64,000 nucleotides of DNA. Origin: Madurella fahalii. Its lineage: Eukaryota; Ascomycota; Sordariomycetes; Sordariales. The stretch is from assembly GCA_029876055.1 (NCBI GenBank), contig CM056876.1, positions 3,348,001 through 3,412,000 of the forward strand, written 5' to 3'. This document shows, piece after piece, positions 34,828-45,154 of the stretch; within the stretch, counting starts at the first letter, position 1; each line of letters begins with the position of its first letter. The translations under genes and the position numbers were made by a program. The notes below the pieces were generated by a model that had not been told where the DNA came from, did not search any database, and saw nothing but the letters and a program-made list of their open reading frames with translations.

Positions 34828-35817
34828 TTTGGCGGGTGTATCGGTCCGCCGGAACTAGGATCTCCAAGTATCGGTTCTTGAAGGACAGTTGTGTGCTTTC
34901 TCCTCTTGTTGCTCGCAGGGGGGATGCAGGCCAGCCGTGCCTTGTCTTCGCCGTAATTTATGTACGGCGGGGTGTTGTTGTTCTTTTAGTGATGGTTTAG
35001 GTCTGACCAAACGTCGATTTGCACGCCCAGTAATTTTTCCGCAGATTGTGCGTGGCGGTGATAGGCCGCAGCAAAAGAGTCATCGAGGGGCGATCCTCCA
35101 GATCCTGCCCCACCTTTGGCGCAGGTGGGGCTATATTCACGGACTTGTACTCAGACCGCCTTCCCTTTTCGTGCAGTGTGGGCCCGTCTAAACCTGCGAA
35201 AAGACTTGGGAAGGCGGGTTTGTGTTTCACAAATGGGCATTGGATGTTCAACTCGTATGCTGAAAAAAATAGTCGAGGTCTGGTACCCGACTTGACGATC
35301 GAGTTGGTAAGCGGAAATCAGACTCAACGAGGTTTTGCAATTTATATCCAGGGTCCTTGGGTTATTTAATTATTAATTACTTTGAGGAGCCAGACTAGCA
35401 CTGGTTACTGCAACTCTCCTCACAGCACAACTCGAGAACCTGACACCTTTCCCTTCCCGGCGCGGGAGCACAGCAACGTCTTGGTCCCGTGTCGGCTCTT
35501 CCTCCTCCACGTCTAGACTCAGCCGGGGACTCAAAAGCACCTGACGCCCCCAGGGAAAAACGCTACTGGAGCCGCTGTAACAGTGTTCATCATGGATTCT
35601 TCCAATATCTTAGCCGTTGTTCCCTTATCCCCGGTCGACTGAGCATTGAAAAAGCTGTGGTTCAACGCTGTTCGCTTTCCACCAACACTCGGTCGATATT
35701 ATTTATCTGTACACAAAGCTCCAGACTTGATTTTCTCGCACTCGGGATCCTGTGCGCATTCCACGGCCCAATTGGTCTAATTTGGGCGTTGTTGTTGGTC
35801 ATCCTTCCACAGCAACT
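34828..35817. promoter_or_regulatory. Shared upstream region of eIF3i and C1-THF synthase
   Basis: 990 nt between divergent starts. It includes an inverted pair, CCCCACCTTTGGCGCAGGTGGGG, at 35109-35131, an unusually clean hairpin or E-box-like element. The C1-THF synthase leader is pyrimidine-rich. A bidirectional promoter is inferred from geometry. Confidence 0.5.
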
Positions 35818-38800
35818 ATGACTCTTACACATTTCGTCCGGAGGATGAATCCTCTGCCCCGTTCACCGAGCACCCGGCTGCTTGCGCCGTCCTCAACAGC
35901 AAGGCAACTACAATTGGCCAAGTCGAGATTCCCAGAACGAAGATCTCTGTCGGTTCTTCGGGGCCCGAGAATCGGCCTACGGATTAGTCACGGTGCAAGC
36001 TCTACGCGGACCGCGAGCGAGCCATTGGGGGCCGAGAGCAGCCGGGCGTGGGTCGACGAGCCCGAGTTTCGGCGTCCCTGCCAATCCTCGGCTGATACTG
36101 GCACGGTACCCGCCGGTGCCCCGCGGTACACGCCCCGCCAGGCCCCATCAGTCTTCAGCCCAATTCGCAGGAGCAGCAGCAAGAGCTACGGCAGCAACAC
36201 CACCGCTCTTCTGCGTCCTCACCACCTCCTGGCCGCTACTGCTCCCAGGGCGCTCTACAGTTCGGCAGCCATGGCGGCGACAAAGATTGACGGGACTGCG
36301 ATAGCTCGCAAGGTCCGCGAGCGGCTCCGGGCCGAGATCGCCGAGAAGAAGGGGATCAACCCGCGCTTCCAGCCGTGCCTCAAGATTATCCAAGGTGAGT
36401 GTTGCATCCCACACTATCCCGCAGCAAATAATCAATACTCGTGACTAACCGCCAATCCCGGTGCAGTGGGCGACCGATCCGATTCCTGTAAGCCGCACAG
36501 AGCCCCAACATCCCGCCGTAGCAGGAGACCACTTGACTGACGCAGGATACTCACCGTAGCCACCTATGTGCGCATGAAACTGAAAGCCGCCGAAGAAGTA
36601 CGCTAGGCCTCTCGAATGTTTGATCCTCCAGCTAACTCCCCCACCGCTAGGTCGGCATCGCTTGCGAGCTCATCAAGTTCGACGAGACGGCTACCGAAGC
36701 CGAGCTGGTCGCCCGTGTACACGCCCTCAATAACGACCCGGCCGTGCACGGCATCCTGGTGCAATTGCCCCTCCCAGAACATGTCTCCGAATACGCCGTC
36801 ACGTCGGCCGTGGCAAGCGAGAAGGATGTCGATGGCTTCGGCACGCACAACATCGGCGAGTTAGCCAAGCGCGGCGGTCGCCCGTTCTATGTCCCCTGTA
36901 CTCCCAAGGGTGTCATGGTGCTTCTTGAGGAGGCCGGTGTCGAGCTCAGGGGTAAGAATGCCGTGGTTGTCGGGAGAAGCGACATTGTCGGCAGTCCAGT
37001 CAGCTATCTCTTGAAGAATGCCGACGCCACCGTCACGGTCTGCCATTCCAGGACTCAAGATCTGGAACACCACCTAAGAAACGCCGACGTCCTTGTCGTT
37101 GCCATTGGAAAGCCTGGCTTCATCAGGGGCGAGCAGCTCAAGCCGGGCGTTGTGGTTATCGACGTGGGAACCAACTACATCCCCGATGCCACCAAGAAAT
37201 CGGGCCAGCGCTTGGTGGGCGATGTTGACTTCGAGTCAGCCTCCCAGGTGGCGTCCTTCATCACGCCCGTTCCCGGCGGTGTGGGTCCCATGACTGTCGC
37301 CATGCTGCTCCAGAACGTCGTCGACGCGGCGACGTTCTCCTTCGACGCGGAAAAGCAGAGGCACATCGTGCCGCTAACGCTCACACTCTTGGACCCAGTT
37401 CCCTCCGACATTGCCATTTCCCGGGCGCAGGCGCCCAAGCACGTCACGCAGATCGCCAGAGAGATCGGTATCTCGAACTCGGAACTGGAGCCATATGGCG
37501 CATACAAGGCCAAGGTTGATCTTAGCATCCTCAAGCGCCTCGACCACCGGCGGGATGGTCGTTATGTCGTGGTTACCGGAATCACGCCGACCCCTCTGGG
37601 TGAGGGCAAGTCTACAACCACAATGGGTCTCGCACAGGCACTGGGCGCCCATCTCGACCGTCTCACATTCGCCAATGTGCGGCAGCCCAGCCAGGGTCCG
37701 ACATTTGGCATCAAGGGCGGTGCTGCTGGTGGCGGCTACAGCCAGGTCATTCCCATGGATGAGTTCAACATGCATCTGACTGGCGACATCCATGCCATCA
37801 CAGCCGCAAATAACCTTCTTGCCGCCGCTATTGACACTCGCATGTTCCACGAGAGCACCCAAAAAGACGCTGCTCTCTACAAACGCTTAGTCCCTATCAA
37901 GAATGGCAAGAGGGTGTTTGCCCCTGTCATGCTGCGCCGGTTGAAGAAGTTGGGCATTGACAAGACGGATCCCAACGAGCTCACCGAGGACGAGATTCGA
38001 CGCTTCGCTCGTCTTGATATCGACCCGGCGACAATCACTTGGAGGCGCGTCCTCGACGTCAACGATCGGCACCTGCGTGGCATCGTCATCGGGAATGCAT
38101 CGACCGAGAAGGGCCACAGCCGCGAAACGGGCTTTGATATCTCTGTGGCTAGCGAGTGCATGGCCATCCTCGCGCTGAGCACGAGCTTGGCCGACCTCCG
38201 GGAGCGCCTCGGCAGAATGGTTGTTGCCAGCTCGAGGAGCGGCGACCCGGTTACCTGCGATGACATTGGCGCCGGCGGCGCACTCACGGCTCTGATGAGG
38301 GACGCTATCAAGCCCAACCTGATGCAAAGCCTGGAGGGCACGCCCGTCTTTGTGCACGCGGGTCCCTTTGCCAACATCAGTATCGGCAATAGCTCCATCC
38401 TGGCTGACAAGATGGCCCTTAAGCTTGCCGGCACAGAGCCGGATGAGGACTATGCATCCAAGGCCGGCTTTGTGGTGACCGAGGCCGGATTCGACTTCAC
38501 CATGGGCGGCGAGCGGTTCTTCAATATCAAATGCCGTACATCAGGCCTTGTGCCGGATGTGGTCGTCGTGGTTGCTACCATCCGCGCTCTCAAAGTTCAC
38601 GGCGGCGGCCCGCCCATCTCTCCCGGCGCGCCTCTCGATGCGGTATACAGGGAGGAGAACGTTGAGGTGCTACGGAAGGGTTGCGTCAACCTAGCCAAAC
38701 ACATTGCCAATGCCAAGGCCTATGGTGTCCCCGTTGTGGTCGCTGTTAATAAATTCTCTACCGACACGCAGGCCGAAATCGACGTTGTTCGAGAGGAAGC

Positions 38801-39287
38801 CATCAAGGCTGGCGCGGAGGATGCAGTCATGTCCAACCACTGGGCCGAAGGCGGTAAGGGCGCGGTCGACCTCGCCAAGGCTGTCATGGCCGCGGCTGAG
38901 AAACCCAAGGACTTCAAGCTTCTCTACGGCCTCGAGGGCACCGTGCAAGAGCGTATCGAGAAGATCGTCCGCGAGATGTACGGCGCCGCCGCCGTCGAGT
39001 TCAGCGATCTTGCGCAGAAGAAGGTCGACACGTACACGCGCCAGGGCTTTGGGAACCTCCCAATCTGTATTGCCAAGACGCAGTACTCGCTCAGTCACGA
39101 CCCTGAGCTCAAGGGCGCGCCGACGGGCTTCACGGTGCCCATCAGAGACGTGCGCATGGCTGCCGGCGCCGGCTACCTGTATGCTCTAGCCGCCGATATC
39201 CAGACGATTCCAGGTTTGCCCACCGCTCCTGGATACCTCAATGTCGACGTCGATCCCGAGACTGGCGAGATTGATGGCTTGTTTTAA
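35818..39287 (+). CDS. MIS1: C1-tetrahydrofolate synthase (trifunctional), mitochondrial/cytosolic
   Basis: Trifunctional one-carbon enzyme: methylene-THF dehydrogenase, methenyl-THF cyclohydrolase and formate-THF ligase. Exons 35818-36394, 36467-36487 (21 nt), 36560-36597 and 36651-39287 give 1,090 residues. The first 151 residues are Arg/Ser-rich with almost no acidic residues at the front, a mitochondrial presequence in style. The catalytic body starts at Met152 (MAATKIDGTAIARKVRERL), itself in a strong GCAGCCATGG context. The dehydrogenase/cyclohydrolase domain has YVRMK, LPLPEH, the NADP loop VVVGRSDIVGSP near 317-328 and PGGVGPMTVAML near 420. The ligase domain has the P-loop TPTPLGEGKSTTT at 524-536 and runs to the end, closing with DPETGEIDGLF. 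From Met152 the length is 939, that of the cytosolic enzyme, so one gene may supply both compartments. Confidence 0.95.
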
Positions 39288-40749
39288 GCAAGCGAGCATA
39301 TTTGAACCTGTTCTTGATCAACTAGTCTTTCTGGCAGTCATTTCAGGCTAGGAAGTCAAGACATGCATTTCTGATCAACTCACAAGAAGCATGTGGTATG
39401 GAGAAAGCTCAACGGGGAGTGCGTGTCTTAACACATGGTGCTAGTGACACCACAGCATAGGTAAAGGCAAGAAAAAAAACAATAGGAATGGTTCATTAGA
39501 CCAATGTCTAGAGGCTTCCAGAACAGCCAGATAGAAGCGACTTTTATCATCGACGCGTTTCCAAGTAATAAACACAGCTCAAGTGCAACCAAGAAATGTT
39601 CACTGTCTTGTGGCTACTGAGATTATAACAATTCTATTATGCACCGCTACATTTACTCGGCCTTGCTAAATTACCCTTTACCTTCTGGCCCAATCCCCCA
39701 TCGCGACCTCGATCTATCATTAGATTTATCGCGCGCTGGTCAGTTCGCGCGTCGCTGCGTTGCCCTGGTAGCTAAAAATACATGATATAAGAATAGCCTA
39801 TAGCGGCATATAGCACGAACTCGCAGAAAAGCAGAAGCAGGAAAAATACATAAAAGTACAGGTGTCTCTGTCAACTGACAGTGAGGGAGAAACAAAAACG
39901 AGACTAAAAAAAAGTAAATACCCAAAATAGCAGAAATTGAACGTGAATCCAAGAGAAAGCATAAAGGAAGAATAGGTCGTCGCGGTCATTCTCGTTCTCG
40001 GCATGAATGTGTGTGAGTAAAGGAAAGAAGAGAGAAATTCATGAAGAACGAAAGGAAAAGGCTATCATGAGAAAGGAATGGACATCAACCAAGCTAACCA
40101 AGCCAACCCCTCCCGTACGGTATCATATCATAAGGTTCCTCGTATCCCGAACCGCCAAATATCCCGAATAACTAGTAGAACAATCCCGTAGTTCGTGTAT
40201 CCACTTGCCCTCTGGCCCCTCGGTCCCTGATAATAGACAGGAAATAGAAAACAAAACATTGCAAATAAAGTAAGGTGAAAAGTAGGTAGTACAAGGAAGA
40301 AGGAAAAAGAAAAATTAAGGAAATAGTAGGGGAAAAAAAAAGGTATAAAAAAAACTGTTATCCTTGTTTTGTGCCCATTAGTAACATCTGCGGTTTGTTG
40401 CATGTATGTCTCCATCCCAATTAGATCCACGGCTGGTGCTGGCGGAACGTTTTGAAGAGATCATCAATCCGGGGAAAAGAACGGCAGGTCTGCGCTCACC
40501 CGCTCACTCGATCTCGCGGGCGCGGATCCTGGTAAGAAGGAAATGGAAAGGGATGTCTGTTGAAGCAGAGTCCTCAAGGTTGGGTGCGCGTGCGTGGGGG
40601 TTTGTGTATATGCATGCTTCAGTCCGGTCCAGGGGTGGGGAGCCGGCGGCGGAGGAAGCAAGTGGTGGGAGAAGTGGGATGGATGTATATATGTTGTCCC
40701 TGAGTTGGGATCGAGATAGATAGGGTTGGCGCAGACGAAGAGGTCCCAC
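39288..40749. other. Convergent 3' interval
   Basis: Between the ends of C1-THF synthase (+) and the zinc-finger factor (-). It is AT-richer than the flanking genes, with many short A runs near 40,250-40,350. No gene was recognised. Confidence 0.55.
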
Positions 40750-43700
40750 TCAGAACCACTTCCATCCAACCCCCTCTTCGATCTTCCTCAGCACCGCAAT
40801 AGCATCCACATACAGCATGCTCTGTCCCCCCACACAGTCGCTCTCCAACCGCCTCCGCACAAGGCCAACGACGCCCCCGGCCTCGCGCCGGCCGCGTGCG
40901 CGGCCCACACCCTCGGCAGCCACCATGCGCAGCCAAGCAAGCGCCTCGTCGTCGGTAGTGGCGCCGGCCCCAAAGACCACGCCGCTGGCACCGCTCGCGG
41001 GGCTACTCCCGCCGCTGCGCCCACCACTGCTGCTCCGCTGCCTATTCCACTGGCTTTGCTGCTGCTGGTGCTGCTGCTGGGCCTCGGCCGGATTGGAAGA
41101 AGACGACGAGGAAGAAGGGGCGTTCCCCCTCGCGCGGTGGTTGAAAGCCCAGCAGATCAGCGCGCAGACGGACAGCGCCCAGTAGTCTGCCAGGTCGGTC
41201 GACCAGGGCGCAGAGCCGGCGGCGGAGTTGGGTGTTGGCTGGCGCTCGAGGAAGCCCAAGATCGCGCGCGCGGCATAGACGGTCGCCTTCGCGGCGCTGT
41301 CGCCTTTGACCCAGAGTCCCAGCCGCCGTTGGTGCTCGCTAAACAGGGCCGCCGGAAGGACCTTTTGCGAGAACGCCCACGAGTCGCCCCCGACGGCGAG
41401 GAGGTCGCGGAGCGGGGTGTGGTGCAGTGCCAGGTAGGTGTTGGCAACGGGGTAGTTGCCGAAGAGGGTGTTGATGCGATCTTCGGCGCCGAGGTACGGT
41501 GTGTCCTGGGCCTCGGGGATTTGGCGGAGGAAATGGGGCTGCTGGTCCGGACCGAACTGGCTTCCCACGTGTTGCGTATGCGGATCCAGTTCGGGCGCGG
41601 GGGAGTTGGTGGCCGAGACGGATGCTCCCTGCGATCTCTGACGGCGCGGCAGGTGGAGGGCGCAGACGCCGAGCATGATCATCTGGTCAAACACAGGGCG
41701 GGCCTCGATGTCCTCGGGGGTGAGTTGCTCGACCGGGGGAACGAGGTCGGGTTCGGCCGCGCCTGGATCGGCGGCTAGCGCGTTGGCCCATTCGTCCGCC
41801 GAGGAAGCCTCCCACAGCTTGGCACTGCGGCCGAGGAGGGGAACCAGCTGGAGCGCTGCCGAAGCCCCGGCTTCAGCGTCCTGTACGCGGCGTTGCTGCT
41901 GGTAGATGGCGGCGTGGCCATCGCAGAACAGGCAAGCCGCGAGGAGTCGGCGGCGAGATTCGGCTTCGAGCCAGTTGCGCCACCGGTCCTGGGCGGGCAG
42001 GTGCTGATCCGCGACGAGCATGGCGCTGTCCAGGAGGGCCGGGTTATGGTACAGGACCTGTGGGTTCGAAACGGACTGTAAGCATGCCTGCCCAGGAGCC
42101 TGAGAAAAAGCCGAGAGAAAGAGAGAGGGCGCCGAAGCCGGCACCGGGCTGTAATGATCGGGAGCAAAGAGAGTAGACCATGACTTCTGTGCTCGGGAGC
42201 GAGCATCAGAGGAAGAAGCAAGATTAAAATTAAGATTACTGCTCAGCGAGGACGGAAAATCAAAAACCACGGACGAATCCGGCGAGGAAAAAGAAGGGTT
42301 GCCAAAAGAAGACGTCGTCGAAGAAGGATAGGACGAAGGAAAACTCCCCCAGGGTGTGCTCGGGAGCGGACTCAGATGCCGCAGGGCATAGGGGGACATG
42401 GTGGTGGTGGTTGGTGTGATGGAATCACACGAGGAGGCTGAAGAAATAGGAGAAGAAGTGGGGGACCATGCGTTGGTGTCGACGAGCCAGAACCCGTTGT
42501 CCTCAGAAGGAGCAGAGGATGGCGGTACAGTAGAGGACCGCAGAGCACTCACCCCTCGAATACAAAGACTCGAACGGCTTCGAGGGTCGCGTGACGGCCT
42601 TGCGGCCGCGGAAGCGTGCAAAATACTCGCACAGGAGGATGGCTTGCATGACTTGGAGGCTCCATCGAGGGACCTATCATCATTGTATTGCTTGTTAGCA
42701 TCATTATCCTTCTAAAGCTGTTTGGGGGGGGAGGGTGGGGGGTTGGAGAGGTTGGAGAGGTTGGAGAGGTTGGAGAGGTTGGAGAGGATGGGAGAATGCT
42801 CCTCGCAATCATCACTCACCCGCTTCACCTCCTGCCATGCATACTCGTGCAGCTGATTTCCCCGAGCTCTGTCATCCTTGTTGTCCAAGTATTGAGTAGC
42901 CACGGCCGCCATAGCACACTTTAGCACATCCTCCGGTGCTACTTCAAATGACTGCCGGTGCACAAACGGCAGCAACGGATCGACCCGCGCCCAGTATACC
43001 TCGAGGTAGCCAGGGATAGCAGCGCGCACTGGGCCCGGCAATGGAATGGTCATGGCCGCGGAGATCGGCATGGCGCACCCATCCACCATGGCTAGGTCTA
43101 ACCCCGCCACAATCCCGCTACTGTGATTACTATTATCGCCGCCAGGGCTTGCAGCATTGACGCTGCCGCTGCCACCGTATCCCATGTCCAAGCCGCCTAG
43201 CACATCCATGCCGCCTATGGCGCCCTGACCCATCAGGTCCTGGTGTGGCGCCACCATCATTCGTTTCCGGTGCCCGACGCCGGCCAGCGGGCCCAGGCGG
43301 CTTGGGACGGTAGGTATGGGCGCAATTAGAGAATCTCTTGCGTGAGGAGCCGTGTTCAGAGGTGGTGTCTGGCTGCGGATGGAGGAGATCGAGTTGCCGT
43401 GCTGGCGGTGATGAGGCGGGCGGAGAGTGCTATCCGAGGAGCCGCTCAGGGAAGAATGATGGCCTGCCGGCCCGGAAAATCCCAGCGAGGACACACCGAG
43501 CATTGCACCACCAAAGTGCTGGTCCTGTGACTGCGCGTTGGACGTGTATGAACTGACGAACAGAGACGGCTGAAGGCCCGAGGCTCCGGTCATAGGAACC
43601 TGAGGAGCCTGGGGACCCCTCGATCCCGGAGGAGGATACGGTGACAGTCTCTGTGAAGCACCCCATTCGTCTGTCGGCGACCGATGCCCCCGCATCCAGT

Positions 43701-45154
43701 GGCGCGTGTTTCTTGAGCCGTCTGATGGGGTCGAGTAGGCGCTGTCCGATGCCGACGACGGCCATGGCGAGGTATCCTGCAGGTCTGGCGGCTGTCCGGC
43801 CGGCTGTAGGCTTGGCTGTGGGATGCCCTGTGTGACCACGTAAAGAGGTTCGCTCCTTGGCGGCTGATATGGCCCTGGACCGCCGGGATAAGGGCGGGTC
43901 AAGGGAGAAGGTTGTGTCGGATTGATGATCGTGTGATCGGGTGAGAGCCTGAAGGCACCGCTATCGGACACCGTGTACACAGGAGAGTTTCTATGCACCT
44001 GCGAGAACCTGGCCTGGCCGCTGATGCCGGCGCTGGGCGTAGGCGGAATCTCGGTTGCCGAGGGGGACGGAGCCAGTCCGGGACCGGAACCAGCCACGAT
44101 AGCTGATGGGCTATGCGGGGATTGCTGGGCTTGACGGGATACTGCCGCCGGAGAGAGATGGGGACTCTCTCGTACTGAGCCCGACTTTGCTGCTTGGTCA
44201 TCTTCGCTTTCGCTGGCGTTGCTGTCAGCAATACAAGGGTGAGACAAATTTGGGCAATCACACACGTACTGCTTCTGCTGATGCCGGGTCAATAAATCCG
44301 CCCGATGAAATGCCCGCTCACAGTTCGGACACTGGAACCGAGGCTCTGCGTGACTTAATTGGTGGCGCCTAGGCGGCATATGAGCATCAACGCACCGGAT
44401 GGAAGAGGGGGGGAGAAGCCAAAGACGGCCGGCCAGGGAGGGCGTGAAGCTCACCTTAGATGTTCAGCTCGTGTGAAGGTCTATGTCGATGGTCAGCATA
44501 GGCGCCGGCACGGTAGAGAGGGAGCATGCTTCGTACCTTGGGCGGCTTGCAGATGGTGCAGACATGGACCGGCAAACCCTTCTGCGCTTTGCTGACCCGG
44601 CCTGTCTTTGGAGTGATCCTCGTTGGCAGTTGGGCTGGCGCGGGATGCATGCGCACAGGTCTCTGCGGGCCACCGCTCGTCGATGACGGCGAGACGACCG
44701 AGCCATACCTTCTCGGCTCCATCGAATCGTTGCTCGTCGTGCTCCGACGGCGGGCGGATGGCCTGGTCGTAGGTGCTGACAGGGACGACGGTGGAGACGA
44801 GGAGGAGGACGAGATGGTGGCAGCAGGGCCAGCTCCTGTTCCAGTTTCTGTTCCGGTTCCGGTTCCTGTTCCTGTTCCTGTTCCAGATATTGCTGGGGCA
44901 GACTTGGGACCACGAGATAAAGCACCGCGCCTCTTGGGCTGGGCAGCGGGGGCGGCCTGGTTGATATCCTGTTCGGTGGCCAGGTCGGGACTACTGACAT
45001 GTCTCGGGTCTGCGTGCTGGTTGGTGGGTGGTTCCTGGAGCTGACCGGCACTGGCCAGTTTGCTTGCGCCCTTGTCCCTTTTATTGTGGGGGGGTAGACC
45101 GTCGGCAATCTGGTGGTCGTCGTTGACATCCATTATAAACTTGAGACTAGCCAT
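40750..45154 (-). CDS. C2H2 zinc-finger / fungal-specific transcription factor
   Basis: Predicted nuclear DNA-binding regulator of 1,317 residues. Exons 45154-44537, 44480-44455 (26 nt), 44368-44270, 44221-42820, 42673-42553 and 42437-40750. The spliced exons give two adjacent C2H2 fingers: Cys199/202 with His217/221, and Cys228/231 with His244/248. The 26-nt exon supplies the recognition helix TFTRAEHLR of finger 1. The last His of finger 2 exists only if the 48-nt third intron is removed. A 400-residue Ser/Pro/Gln-rich linker follows. The fungal-specific factor domain (PF04082-like) starts near LEVYWARVDPLLPFVHR, continues with WSLQVMQAILLCEYFARFRGRKAV, and includes EAESRRRLLAACLFCDGH. The N-terminal region has a Gly-Thr repeat. 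The junction at 42553/42437 is chosen because GTGAGT and TTTCTTCAG restore the frame. The target genes are unknown. Met8 is an alternative start. Confidence 0.88.
42742..42789. repeat. 9-nt minisatellite inside a transcription-factor intron
   Basis: About five copies of GGAGAGGTT (CTCTCCAAC-type on the coding strand) fill much of intron 4 (42674-42819) of the zinc-finger gene. Retained in the transcript they would encode a Ser-Asn-Leu repeat. Confidence 0.9.
44832..44884. repeat. Hexanucleotide repeat encoding Gly-Thr
   Basis: Roughly nine units of GTTCCN plus one variable base on the plus strand encode a (Gly-Thr)n tract with two Glu-Thr interruptions in exon 1 of the transcription factor. 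Codons vary between units. Confidence 0.8.

Noticed and set aside
42545..42560. Frameshift (extra G) in the transcription factor near SLYSR
   Set aside because: A 115-nt intron with GTGAGT donor and TTTCTTCAG acceptor restores the frame without any base change.
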